From assembly GCF_052119645.1 (NCBI RefSeq), contig NZ_JBGQOM010000005.1:248001-312000 (forward strand): a stretch of DNA of 64,000 bases, in the 5' to 3' direction. Positions 44,401 to 53,039 of this stretch are shown piece by piece. Numbering within the stretch: the first letter of the stretch is position 1; each line of letters starts with the position of its first letter. The position numbers and the translations under genes are program-made. Origin of the DNA: Paraglaciecola sp030730205 (lineage in GTDB: Bacteria > Pseudomonadota > Gammaproteobacteria > Enterobacterales > Alteromonadaceae). Below the pieces are notes generated by a model. That model was given only the letters and a program-made list of their open reading frames with translations, ran no database searches and had not been told where the DNA came from.

Positions 44401-45648
44401 ATGCTATTTAGCACCTTAGGTTTGTGTGAAGAACTGTTAAAAGCGATAGCAGAGCAGGGCTATGCAAGACCGTCAGCTATTCAAGTTACCGCGATCCCTG
44501 CAGTGCTGAGTGGTCGAGATGTGATGGCAGCCGCCCAAACAGGTACCGGTAAAACAGCTGCCTTTGTGCTGCCCGTTTTACAAGGTTTAATGAACAAGGC
44601 ACCTTGTGACTCGAAGCAAGTTCGCGTGTTAATTATCACTCCTACCAGAGAATTGGCAGCGCAAGTGGCCCTGAGCGTTGAGCGCTATAGCCAATATTTG
44701 CCTGTTCGCTCGTGCGCCGCTTTTGGCGGCATCAGAATCGATTCACAAATTGAAAAACTGCGATCTAAAGTGGATGTACTGACCGCGACACCAGGACGTT
44801 TACTTGATTTGTTTGATAGGCAGGCTCTTGATTTTACTGAAATTGAGGTGGTCGTTTTTGACGAAGCTGATCGCATGTTAGAACTCGGTTTTAGCAAAGA
44901 AATTCAGCGTATTCATAGCTTACTGCCTATGGTTCGACAAACATTGATGTTTTCTGCCACCTTTTCTACAGCGATCAAAACCTTGGCAAAGGGCATGTTG
45001 AACAATCCACAATTAATTGAATTGGCGGGTCTCAATAAAACTGTTGATGCAGTGAAACAAGTGATTCATCCGGTAGACAAATCACGAAAAAGTGAGCTGT
45101 TAATTCATTTGCTCAAAACCCATCGTTGGCCACAAGTATTGGTATTTAGCCGCACAAAAGAAGGCGCGGATCGATTGGTAATTCAGCTGGAACAAGCAGG
45201 CATAACAAGCGCTGCAATCCATGCAAATCGTAGCCAGCATGCTCGAACCTTGGTACTCGATGGTTTTAGAAATGGCACCGTAAAGGTATTGGTTGCCACT
45301 GATATTGCCTCTCGGGGCATTGATATCAGTCAACTGCCTTGTGTGATCAATGTGGATTTACCCTATGTAGCAGAAGATTATGTGCATCGTATTGGTCGCA
45401 CCGGCCGCGCTGGTGCCGCCGGTATCGCTATTTCATTGTTCAGTGATGACGAAACTAAGCAGTTAGTCGCGATAGAACGAGCCATTGGACGCAAGTTTAG
45501 CCTTGAGCGCATTCCAGGATTTATGCCAAGCAAAAAGGCTGTGCTTAAAGGAGAAGATGACGAAGATGAATACGGTAATTTTGAAGCTGATGCAAAACCT
45601 CGCCGTAAAGGCCGCGCCAATGCCCGCAAAAATCATCGAAACAGATAA
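44401..45648 (+). CDS. rhlE: DEAD-box ATP-dependent RNA helicase, RhlE-like
   Basis: The 415-residue helicase has the Q motif (ARPSAIQVTAIPAVL), motif I AAQTGTGKTA, Ia PTRELAAQ, motif II DEADRML, motif III SATF and motif VI HRIGRTGRAG. A short basic tail (KPRRKGRANARKNHRNR) follows. RhlE-type enzymes act in ribosome assembly and RNA decay. AAGGA lies about 11 nt upstream of the ATG. Confidence 0.94.
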   Translation: MLFSTLGLCEELLKAIAEQGYARPSAIQVTAIPAVLSGRDVMAAAQTGTGKTAAFVLPVLQGLMNKAPCDSKQVRVLIITPTRELAAQVALSVERYSQYLPVRSCAAFGGIRIDSQIEKLRSKVDVLTATPGRLLDLFDRQALDFTEIEVVVFDEADRMLELGFSKEIQRIHSLLPMVRQTLMFSATFSTAIKTLAKGMLNNPQLIELAGLNKTVDAVKQVIHPVDKSRKSELLIHLLKTHRWPQVLVFSRTKEGADRLVIQLEQAGITSAAIHANRSQHARTLVLDGFRNGTVKVLVATDIASRGIDISQLPCVINVDLPYVAEDYVHRIGRTGRAGAAGIAISLFSDDETKQLVAIERAIGRKFSLERIPGFMPSKKAVLKGEDDEDEYGNFEADAKPRRKGRANARKNHRNR

Positions 45649-45696
45649 AGTGGCTCCCGCGTCATTTTTAAAAAGAGTAATGAGGAACCAATTACG

Positions 45697-46302
45697 ATGA
45701 AACCCTGTGAAATTGGTAAGGCCTATGATCGCATTACTGATCGCTGGGAAAGCCATACCTTTAATCGTTTAAATGGCATTGAGGCACATAATAAGGCCAT
45801 CGCTTTTGTGCAAGCAAAAGGTAAAGCCTTGGATGTGGGCTGCGGCTGTAATGGGCGAATCATTGATTTACTGCTAGATAATGACTTTACGCCAGAAGGA
45901 ATGGATGTTTCTGAAAAAATGCTGACCATCGCTAAAATACGACATCCTGGAGTAAGGTTTTATCAGCAGGATATCTGTGGTTGGCAAGGGACTGAGCAAT
46001 ACGACTTTATTAGCGCATGGGACAGTATTTGGCATGTTCCACTTGAGCAGCAAGAGCAGGTGCTGAGCAAGCTGGTGGCAAGTTTACGTCCTAATGGCGT
46101 ATTGATTTTTTCTTTTGGTGGTACTGATAAAAAAGACGAACACAATAATAGTGCCATGGGGCCAGCGTTATACTACTCATCACTTGGGATAAACGGCTTT
46201 ATCACTTTGCTGATCAAATTAGGCTGTATATGCCGGCATCTTGAATACGATCAATATCCCGAGCTACACGCTTATCTTATTGTACAAAAAGCGATAACGT
46301 AG
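45697..46302 (+). CDS. Class I SAM-dependent methyltransferase
   Basis: The 201-residue protein has the AdoMet-binding motif I ALDVGCGCNGRIIDLLL, then MDVSEKML (acidic end of strand 2) and FISAWDSIWHVP, typical of methyltransferase 11/25-type enzymes. The substrate is unknown. GAGGA lies about 10 nt upstream of the ATG. It follows the helicase gene by 48 bp and may be cotranscribed. Confidence 0.85.
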   Translation: MKPCEIGKAYDRITDRWESHTFNRLNGIEAHNKAIAFVQAKGKALDVGCGCNGRIIDLLLDNDFTPEGMDVSEKMLTIAKIRHPGVRFYQQDICGWQGTEQYDFISAWDSIWHVPLEQQEQVLSKLVASLRPNGVLIFSFGGTDKKDEHNNSAMGPALYYSSLGINGFITLLIKLGCICRHLEYDQYPELHAYLIVQKAIT

Positions 46303-46402
46303 CTATTTGAGATAAAATTATAGGCAAGCCTTAGCATATAATAGCAATAAATTTCCCTGGCTTGAGCGCTGAGTCAGATTAACGTTTAGTGGTTGGAATG
46401 CG

Positions 46403-47050
46403 ATGTGGTATCACCTTTTAGGTTGGCTCAGTTCTGCGGTATTTATCTTCACTTGGTACGGTTTATCCCATCAAATATTGCAGATGGTAAAGGCTAAAAA
46501 ACACAGCGGCGCAATAAGCCAAAGTTTATCTATTAACCAATTTTCCTCCAGCTTCTTTGCCTTTTACGCCAATTTTATTTTTGGTTTAGCGGCCAGTAAT
46601 TTTAATCATTATTTGGTTTGGACGCGTCTTGGGGCTTTGCTATTACTGTTGGTGATCTTGGCGTATATTTGGCGCGATCGTCGTTCAGCGACAAGTCTCA
46701 TGGCGTGCTCTGGAGCGGCCATGGCTATTTTTCTGGGATTTGTCGCCATGGGATTTCGGCCATTTCCCACTCTTGCCACCTATGGTACCAATACATTTGT
46801 GGTTATCGTTGCCCTCATTTTAGTGCAGGGCACGGTGCACCAAATAATGTTAATCAAAAAAGAGCAGTCTGTCGGCTCGCTATCAGAATCAATGATAGTT
46901 TCAATTATCGTCAAAGATCTCAGTACCTTAGCCTTTGCTTTAACTATGCCCTTAGCCGCAGCATGGCCACTCCTGTTTATGAATGGTGCCAGCATACTCA
47001 GTCGAGGTTTTTTGTGGCTAACGATGCGAAGCATGGCTAAATCCGCCTAA
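46403..47050 (+). CDS. Multi-pass membrane protein, possibly PQ-loop/SWEET-like
   Basis: A 215-residue protein with about seven hydrophobic helices. The first helix pair (WLSSAVFIFTWYGLSHQILQ, then KKHSGAISQSLSINQFSSSF) and the later TVHQIMLIKKEQSVGSLSES look like the two repeats of PQ-loop/SemiSWEET-type proteins, with HQI in place of PQ. Transport of a small solute would fit, but this is inferred from the repeat pattern only. A TATAAT lies at 46337-46342. Confidence 0.7.
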   Translation: MWYHLLGWLSSAVFIFTWYGLSHQILQMVKAKKHSGAISQSLSINQFSSSFFAFYANFIFGLAASNFNHYLVWTRLGALLLLLVILAYIWRDRRSATSLMACSGAAMAIFLGFVAMGFRPFPTLATYGTNTFVVIVALILVQGTVHQIMLIKKEQSVGSLSESMIVSIIVKDLSTLAFALTMPLAAAWPLLFMNGASILSRGFLWLTMRSMAKSA

Positions 47051-47215
47051 CTAAGGGAACAGGTAACATTCAACTATCACGACGTGTAAATCAATTCACT
47101 CATTCTCGTTTTATAAAATGACCTATAGTTATTTGGCTGAATAACAAGTAAACGTAAATAGGGTGAGTGTTAAGGAGTTCACCTGAGTTGCAAGGTAATG
47201 ATGAAAGGAGAGGGT

Positions 47216-47854
47216 ATGAGGCAATATCAAGTGATAGTGGGGATGGTACTGTTAACTTTAGGCCAGACGAGCGCTGCGCAAGAAGTTGAGTTTAAACATA
47301 AAGCTGTGTCAAATTGGTTAGCACAAGGTGAGCTGCACTTAGGTGTCGATAAAACTCGGCTTGAAGCTCATAACGCATTACGTTGTATCAAGTTAAACAA
47401 CTATTGGTGCTTAAAAGATTTTGGCTGGAACGGCGGACTAGGGAAAGATGCCGACGATCATACTGCGTTTAAGACAGGCTATTACGCTGCTCGAGCAGTC
47501 GTGCGAAATATGCGCTCTGCTTACAGCAAACATAATCGAAAATCTGCGTTAGCTATTATGAGTGCTTATGCGCCTAGTGATGATTGTGTTGGCAGCCGCG
47601 CCGCTATGCGCGCCGATGGGAGTTGTATTCATGGGCAGAACCCCGTTGCTGAATATGCAAAAGCGGCGGCGCGTGGGATAACCAACGACGTGAATGCTGA
47701 TCTCCAATTATTTGATGAAAATAACAAAGCGACCGATGCCTTAATCACGTTTTTACAAAATTTGAGCACGTTTGAAATAGGCGGTTTTACGGTTGAGGCA
47801 GAGACGATAAAAATAGGGATTTGCCTAGAAGACGACAGTTGCCCCCACCCCTAA
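47216..47854 (+). CDS. Secreted protein of unknown function
   Basis: The ATG at 47216 has AAGGAG 5 nt upstream. An earlier in-frame ATG at 47198 would place that site inside the gene. A signal peptide (MRQYQVIVGMVLLTLGQTSA) is followed by a 190-residue exported domain with three or four Cys pairs. The stretch with HTAFKTGYYAARAVVRNM, KSALAIMSAYAPSDDC and NPVAEYAKAAARGI resembles the pattern TPxxGxRA...IxxxYAP...YxxxV of phage-type and muramidase-associated structural domains. I cannot assign a family. Confidence 0.75.
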   Translation: MRQYQVIVGMVLLTLGQTSAAQEVEFKHKAVSNWLAQGELHLGVDKTRLEAHNALRCIKLNNYWCLKDFGWNGGLGKDADDHTAFKTGYYAARAVVRNMRSAYSKHNRKSALAIMSAYAPSDDCVGSRAAMRADGSCIHGQNPVAEYAKAAARGITNDVNADLQLFDENNKATDALITFLQNLSTFEIGGFTVEAETIKIGICLEDDSCPHP

Positions 47855-47860
47855 CAACAT

Positions 47861-47897
47861 AAAGCGCAGTGAGTCGTTAACGCTGCGCTTTTTTTGC
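47861..47897 (+). terminator. Intrinsic terminator after the secreted protein gene
   Basis: The arms AAAGCGCAG and CTGCGCTTT are followed by a run of seven or more T. It begins 7 bp after the stop codon and lies between convergent genes. Confidence 0.85.
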
Positions 47898-47933
47898 TAG
47901 TCGCAAAACGGTAATGTAACGCTATCAAGTAAC

Positions 47934-48176
47934 TCAATGGCTGCGCGGATAATATTGATACAAACCATGACCTGCGCCTGGATAGGTGTCGATTCCTAAG
48001 GCCTTGTATAAAAAACACACACCAAAACTGGCAGACGCCCAAAACAAAATACCCATCACAAATAAGGTGATAGTAGCAGCTAAAGGCAGGGCTAACTCTG
48101 CTGCAATAGCTAAACAAATTACCGCAGCAATGCCACGAATAGCGGTGTCTAAAATACCAACGTTTTGTTTCATCAT
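47934..48176 (-). CDS. DUF2892 family small membrane protein
   Basis: An 80-residue protein with the family start KQNVGILDTAIRGIAAVICL, two membrane helices and the closing FGVCFLYKALGIDT, a variant of the usual WCPLYxLLGI(S/N)T. Relatives are often linked to rhodanese or sulfur/oxygen-responsive genes. GAGG lies 5 nt before the ATG. An FNR-like class II promoter lies just upstream. Confidence 0.88.
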   Translation of the reverse strand: MMKQNVGILDTAIRGIAAVICLAIAAELALPLAATITLFVMGILFWASASFGVCFLYKALGIDTYPGAGHGLYQYYPRSH

Positions 48177-48485
48177 AATGTCCTCAAAAGTAAGTTCAAA
48201 GTGAGTATAGGCTGGGTATAAAAAGGAATTTTGATCTAAGTCAAACTTATTTCTATGTGTGTAAAAAAAGGATAAATCAATTTGTTACGGCCATATTTTG
48301 CTGAGTATTTCGTGTTTTTACCTGTGAGAGAGAGACCAGTTTTAACCAGTTTGGCCTCTACTCTCGTTTTTTCTGTTTACTGGTTTTAAGTTTATTTATT
48401 TTGGTTGCTTGCGTATTAGCTGCGGCTTTTGTTGGTAAGTCTTGCTAGCCTACTGCGTAACGAATTTTTAACAAATGAGGTAGAT
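48177..48485. other. Divergent intergenic region upstream of DUF2892 and DUF1080 genes
   Basis: It holds the FNR-like promoter at 48204-48244. On the DUF1080 side it has two direct copies of ACCAGTTT (48335-48342 and 48345-48352), exactly one helical turn apart, plus an inverted core ACTGGT at 48379-48384. These are candidate operator half-sites. Confidence 0.4.
48204..48244 (-). promoter_or_regulatory. FNR-like class II promoter of the DUF2892 gene
   Basis: On the minus strand TTGACTTAGATCAA (48244-48231) differs from the FNR consensus TTGAT-N4-ATCAA by one base. It is followed after 21 nt by a -10 TATACT (48209-48204). This places the FNR site at about -41.5, the standard class II position. 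The predicted start near 48197 is about 20 nt upstream of the ATG. Confidence 0.65.
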
Positions 48486-49181
48486 ATGCAGGATTATTGT
48501 CGACAAGCTCTGGTCACTTTTAGTCTGTTATTCGTGTTGAGCGCATGCACAGCAACAACGCAAACAAACAACAGCGAAACGCCATCTAATTGGCACTATC
48601 TTTTTGACGGTAGCAGCGTGGACAATTGGCGCAATTATCAACAAAGCGATATTGCCCCTGGTTGGACAATTATCGGGGATGAACTGGTGTTAAGTGAGAA
48701 AAACGCTGGTGATATTATCAGCCGCACACAATACGCTGATTTTGAGTTACAGCTTGATTGGAATGTAGCCGAAGGCGGTAATAGTGGCATTTTTGTGCGC
48801 GCCGATGAAAGGGGTAAACATATCTATTCTCACGCCTTAGAAATCCAAATTTTGGATAATCAGCGTCACCCTGACAGTAAATTAGCGACCCGTCGTTCTG
48901 GTTCATTGTATGACTTACAAGCGTCTTCAGCCGCATCTCAGTTACCTGCGGAGCAATGGAACCATGTGCGCATAGTATTTAAAGGGACGCATCTGCAAGT
49001 GTGGCAAAATTCGGTGCAAACCGTGGATATACAAATTGGTTCACAGGCATGGCTGCAGGCATTGGACCAGAGCAAATTTAAAGATTGGCCGAACTACGGG
49101 CTCAATACCCAAGGCTATATTGGTTTACAAGATCACGGTGACCGAGTTGCGTTTAAAAATATAAAAATTAAATCCTTATAA
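48486..49181 (+). CDS. DUF1080 (3-keto-glycoside hydrolase family) lipoprotein
   Basis: A 231-residue protein with a lipoprotein signal (lipobox LSAC at about residue 20) and one DUF1080 concanavalin-like domain. It has WHYLFDGSSVDNWRNY, FELQLDWNVAEGGNSGIFVR, ALEIQILDN and GYIGLQDHGDRVAFKNIKIK. Members of this family have been reported to cleave 3-keto-glycosides. The ATG at 48486 has GAGG 5 nt upstream. The longer TTG frame from 48429 is not supported. It is the first gene of a three-gene operon with a GMC oxidoreductase and its partner. Confidence 0.9.
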   Translation: MQDYCRQALVTFSLLFVLSACTATTQTNNSETPSNWHYLFDGSSVDNWRNYQQSDIAPGWTIIGDELVLSEKNAGDIISRTQYADFELQLDWNVAEGGNSGIFVRADERGKHIYSHALEIQILDNQRHPDSKLATRRSGSLYDLQASSAASQLPAEQWNHVRIVFKGTHLQVWQNSVQTVDIQIGSQAWLQALDQSKFKDWPNYGLNTQGYIGLQDHGDRVAFKNIKIKSL

Positions 49182-49191
49182 GGATGTAGCT

Positions 49192-50874
49192 ATGACGAAT
49201 AAATCAGGACACATCATTGTAATTGGCTCTGGAGCAGGCGGTGCGATGGCAGCCTATACCTTATGCAAAGCAGGCCATAAAGTGTTACTGCTTGAAGCGG
49301 GTCGTGATTATGATCCCAAAACAGAAACCCCCATGTTTAAACGAAACTCAGAAGCGCCGTTGATGGGAGCAAGCACTCGTGACAAAGACTTTGGCTACTA
49401 TGATGCCACGGTTGATGGTGGCTGGTCTGTGCCCGATGAGCCCTATACCACCGCTGAAGGCTCGGAATTTATGTGGTGGCGCGCGCGCATGTTAGGTGGT
49501 CGCACGAATCATTGGGGCCGTTTTTCACTGCGTTTTAGTCACCATGATTTTAAAGGTAAATCCCGTGATGGATTAGGTGCAGACTGGCCATTTGAGTATG
49601 AAGAACTCGCACCGTGGTATGATCTGACTGAAGAGTTGGTGGGAGTATGCGGCACCAATACGGGCTTAGATGACATGCCTGATTCTGGCGAAGGTATTTT
49701 ACAAACGCCACCCCAGCCTCGTATTCCAGAACTGCTCTTGTCTGCGGCAGCTAAAAAATTGGGTATTGCCACCGCACCGATGCACCGAGCGGTGCTCACT
49801 CGGCCTAAAGACGACAGGGCCGCCTGCTTTTATGCAACACCCTGTGGCAATGGTTGCTCTATTGGCGCGGCATTTCAAACCACCACTTCCTTAATTCCAA
49901 TGGCCAAGGCCACCGGCAATTTAACCATTATTACCAATGCCATGGTGAAAGAAATAAACGTCGATGAACAAGGGCTGGTCATGGGTGTCAGTTTTGTGGA
50001 CAAAATTAGCGGTAATACCAATCAGCTTGATGCCCGTATAGTGGTTCTTGCGGCAAGCGCCTGTGAATCGGCGCGCATCCTATTAAATTCTAAAAGTGCT
50101 CAACACCCTAATGGCTTGGCTAATTCAAGCGGCCAAGTGGGCCGTAACCTTATGGATTCAACTGGAGCGTGGTTAGGGGCGTCTATTCCTGGCTTGAGAG
50201 GGCGGCCAATATACAACGAAGATGGGCATACGGCTAATCACCTGTTTATTCCATGGTGGGGCCACAAAATGCAAGAAAACGGGGCGTTAGATTTTCCTCG
50301 TGGTTATCATTTTGAAATTGGTAGCGGTTTTGGTGAGCCTGGCGCCGGCGTACCTGGCGATATTGATGGTTACGGAAAAATGGCAAAAGACGCCGTTAAA
50401 TTAGAATATGGCGCCTACGTAGGTCTTGGTCTTAGAGGCGAGATGCTGCCAAATGAACACTGTTACATGGAAATTGATCACGAGGTCAAAGACAAATGGG
50501 GCATCCCTGTAGCAAAATTTCACTGGGCATGGTCTGAGCATGAGCTTAAGCAAGTCGAGCATGGTTTAAAAACGGCAAAGGCCATTTTAGAAACCATGGG
50601 AGCGAGTTTTAGTCAGCCCTTGCCCGATGCTAAAACCGCGATTTCAAAGGGGGGCGAAATAATTCATGAAGTAGGCAGTACTCGCATGGGGGATTCTCCC
50701 AGTGATTCGGTAACAAACCAGTGGGGCCAAACGTGGGATTGTGACAATGTATTTGTGATGGATGCGGGCGTTTTTGCATCAAATCCTCATAAAAACTGTA
50801 CCTTGACCATCATGACGTTAGCCATGAGAAACGCGTCGTGGTTAGCGACTCAGTTAGATAAAGGAGTGTTATAA
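49192..50874 (+). CDS. GMC-family FAD oxidoreductase, probable glycoside 3-dehydrogenase large subunit
   Basis: The 560-residue flavoprotein has the FAD-binding start VIGSGAGGAMAAYTLCKAGHKVLLLEAG, MLGGRTNHWGR, and the C-terminal GSTRMGDSP plus SNPHKNCTLTIMTLA with the catalytic His/Asn pair (about residues 530-534). It has no signal peptide. Relatives with a Gluc2DH3-type partner oxidise sugars in the periplasm and are co-exported with the Tat-targeted partner. It starts 10 bp after the DUF1080 gene and ends 1 bp before the partner gene. Confidence 0.92.
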   Translation: MTNKSGHIIVIGSGAGGAMAAYTLCKAGHKVLLLEAGRDYDPKTETPMFKRNSEAPLMGASTRDKDFGYYDATVDGGWSVPDEPYTTAEGSEFMWWRARMLGGRTNHWGRFSLRFSHHDFKGKSRDGLGADWPFEYEELAPWYDLTEELVGVCGTNTGLDDMPDSGEGILQTPPQPRIPELLLSAAAKKLGIATAPMHRAVLTRPKDDRAACFYATPCGNGCSIGAAFQTTTSLIPMAKATGNLTIITNAMVKEINVDEQGLVMGVSFVDKISGNTNQLDARIVVLAASACESARILLNSKSAQHPNGLANSSGQVGRNLMDSTGAWLGASIPGLRGRPIYNEDGHTANHLFIPWWGHKMQENGALDFPRGYHFEIGSGFGEPGAGVPGDIDGYGKMAKDAVKLEYGAYVGLGLRGEMLPNEHCYMEIDHEVKDKWGIPVAKFHWAWSEHELKQVEHGLKTAKAILETMGASFSQPLPDAKTAISKGGEIIHEVGSTRMGDSPSDSVTNQWGQTWDCDNVFVMDAGVFASNPHKNCTLTIMTLAMRNASWLATQLDKGVL

Positions 50875-50875
50875 C

Positions 50876-51607
50876 ATGGCTGATAAACCCCATTCACTGA
50901 CATCTTACGTGCCAAGTTTAACCCGTCGTCAAACCCTAAAGTGGATTGGGGTATTATCTGCCACAGCGGCATTTCCTTTGCTCAGTAGCTGTGACAAGAA
51001 GACAAATATCAAGCACGCGCTGGCGGCGCATTGGCCTGATTTGACACTCGCTCCAGTGACAACGCCGGGTTATGGTAAAGATCCGAGTCTTATTGTACCT
51101 CCCACATCGCCGTGGCCCCTGTTGCTCGAAGAGGATGAGCTCAATGTAGTGGCCGTATTAGCAGATATAATTGTGCCTCGTGAACTCATGGTGCCTTCGG
51201 CAACTGAGGTAAAGGTACCTGAGGTCATTAATGAGTGGGTGAGTGCGCCTTATAGCAGGCAGCAGGAAGATAGACTGAGTATTATGTCGCTGCTGTCTTG
51301 GCTAAATACCGAAGCGCTGCAGCGCTCAAAGCAGGTATTTATTCAATTATCAGCACCTGAGCAAATGACAATCATTGACGATATTGCCTTTAAATCGGCA
51401 CATTCGTCGCTAGAATTTGGCAAACCTGCCGTGGCGTTTGCTGCGTTTAGACGTTTAGTACTTGCGGCGTTTTTCTGTAGTCCACAAGGCAGTAAAGATT
51501 TAGGGTATCAAGGTAATGTGCCAATCAGCGGTGATTATCCGGGGCCCACCACAGAAGCTAAAGCCCACCTAGATACCCTGTTAACCCAATTGGGTTTGAG
51601 TCTGTAA
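50876..51607 (+). CDS. Gluconate 2-dehydrogenase subunit 3 family protein, Tat-exported
   Basis: The 243-residue protein begins with a twin-arginine signal (LTRRQTLKW, then a hydrophobic stretch ending LLSSC). A Gluc2DH3 domain follows (LNVVAVLADIIVPRE, VPEVINEWVSAPYSRQQEDR, CSPQGSKDLGYQGN). It is the small subunit that accompanies GMC dehydrogenases and probably brings the flavoprotein through the Tat system. The Cys after the hydrophobic stretch could also make it a lipoprotein. There is no cytochrome c subunit in the operon. Confidence 0.92.
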   Translation: MADKPHSLTSYVPSLTRRQTLKWIGVLSATAAFPLLSSCDKKTNIKHALAAHWPDLTLAPVTTPGYGKDPSLIVPPTSPWPLLLEEDELNVVAVLADIIVPRELMVPSATEVKVPEVINEWVSAPYSRQQEDRLSIMSLLSWLNTEALQRSKQVFIQLSAPEQMTIIDDIAFKSAHSSLEFGKPAVAFAAFRRLVLAAFFCSPQGSKDLGYQGNVPISGDYPGPTTEAKAHLDTLLTQLGLSL

Positions 51608-51619
51608 ACGCTAAATAAA

Positions 51620-51640
51620 ATGGCGTGGTCAACACGCCAT
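51620..51640. terminator. Hairpin between the convergent Gluc2DH3 and nhaD genes
   Basis: ATGGCGTG and CACGCCAT form an 8-bp stem with a 5-nt loop. On the minus strand it is followed by TTTTATTTA, so it serves nhaD best. It starts 13 bp after the Gluc2DH3 stop. Confidence 0.65.
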
Positions 51641-51648
51641 GTTATTGC

Positions 51649-52902
51649 TTAAATCACATAAGCGAGTGCCAGCACCATAGAAAACCCCAAGGTATAGGAA
51701 AAAAGCAACAGTAAGCTGTATTTGGCATACCGCACAAAACTTAGGCCTTGTACTTTACTCATGGTGACAATACCGGCGGCTGAACCAATCACTAACAATG
51801 AGCCACCTACACCCACTGCATAGGTCAGGCTTAACCACGAGGTGAGTTCCATATCGATATTGGTTTTTAATAGCGCGGCAGTCAGCGGCACGTTATCAAC
51901 TACCGACGATGTAATACCCATAATGTAATTAGCGTAAACAGGTGGCAAAAATTCGTATAACTTGACTAAAAAGTCTAAGGCATGAATTTGCTCTAACATG
52001 CCCACCAGCAATAAAATTCCTAGGAAAAACAGTAGGGTATCAAACTCTATGTGGCGGATATATTCTAAAATAGGATCTTTATCATCGCTATCTTGAAACA
52101 AATGCGCGACTAAAAACATCACTGACAATCCGGATAAAAAGCTCAGAACCGGTGGAATGGCAAACAATACATTACCCACAATTGTGCTCACGATCGTGAT
52201 TAAAAATATTGACGCTATCCAGTAATCGAGTTTGCGAATTTGACGGGGTTTATGTTTGATCCTGACTTTGCCATTCATGCCAATACTCAGCAAACTCGCC
52301 AAGACGATGACAGCAATGAAAGAGGGCAGTGATAGCCAAAATAAATTTAAGATGCTGACCTTATTGGCCAAAAATATCATCAAGGTTGTAACGTCACCGG
52401 TAATTAACGATACGCCACCTGAGTTGACCGCAAAAACGACTAATACGGCAAATCGCATGGTCTTATTAGGGGGTAAACTCAGTGACAAGACTAGCGTAAT
52501 AGCCACTAATGTTGCTGTGATGTTGTCTGCTAAAGAGGAAAACAAAAAGCTAAATATGGCTGTAAAAAACAGCAGTTTTCTTTCACTGATGGATTCTGGC
52601 ATTGCACGGTGCAACAAACTCTCAATAAACCCCTTTTTATTCAGATAGGCGACAAAGGTCATGGCCGCGACTAAAAACAGCCATAAGGAGGATATATCCG
52701 CTAAGTTTTCTCGTAAATGATGATTAATGAGATCTCGGTCAGCTTCGGTTTGGGCAAACACAAACAAACTTATCCAAGACAAAGTGCCAAAAAACAAAGT
52801 GACTTTGGCTTTGTTTATATGGGTGACTTCTTCAAATACGACACCGGCTAAGGCTAAGACAGCCAGGCCGATAAGGAAATAATTGAGCAACATAAAAACC
52901 AT
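51649..52902 (-). CDS. nhaD: Na+/H+ antiporter NhaD
   Basis: The 417-residue protein has about twelve membrane helices and the ion-transporter-superfamily segments FLFSSLADNITATLVAITL, FAVNSGGVSLITGDVTTLMI and ITSSVVDNVPLTAALLK. The conserved acidic and polar helix breaks of NhaD are visible. It exchanges Na+ (or Li+) for H+ at the inner membrane and suits a marine organism. The start could also be the ATG at 52893. No clear ribosome-binding site is visible. Confidence 0.92.
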   Translation of the reverse strand: MVFMLLNYFLIGLAVLALAGVVFEEVTHINKAKVTLFFGTLSWISLFVFAQTEADRDLINHHLRENLADISSLWLFLVAAMTFVAYLNKKGFIESLLHRAMPESISERKLLFFTAIFSFLFSSLADNITATLVAITLVLSLSLPPNKTMRFAVLVVFAVNSGGVSLITGDVTTLMIFLANKVSILNLFWLSLPSFIAVIVLASLLSIGMNGKVRIKHKPRQIRKLDYWIASIFLITIVSTIVGNVLFAIPPVLSFLSGLSVMFLVAHLFQDSDDKDPILEYIRHIEFDTLLFFLGILLLVGMLEQIHALDFLVKLYEFLPPVYANYIMGITSSVVDNVPLTAALLKTNIDMELTSWLSLTYAVGVGGSLLVIGSAAGIVTMSKVQGLSFVRYAKYSLLLLFSYTLGFSMVLALAYVI

Positions 52903-53039
52903 CAGAAAGGCATGTAAATTTGCGGGGCATTCTATGCCAAGTCTTTAAGAATACAACTAGTTTGAGGCTATAATCTACCGTTGTTTGGCATAAGCATTTC
53001 GTCATTAGCGCTTGCAATAACTTAAAGAATACAAGCAAG

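Noticed and set aside
46618..47040. 140-codon frame overlapping the PQ-loop-like membrane protein gene
   Set aside because: It lies inside a better-supported gene in another frame, and its composition (many Cys, His and Ser) is that of an out-of-frame translation.
47851..48117. 88-codon minus-strand frame overlapping the DUF2892 gene
   Set aside because: The overlapping frame from 48176 has the family match, ribosome-binding site and promoter. This one is its shadow.
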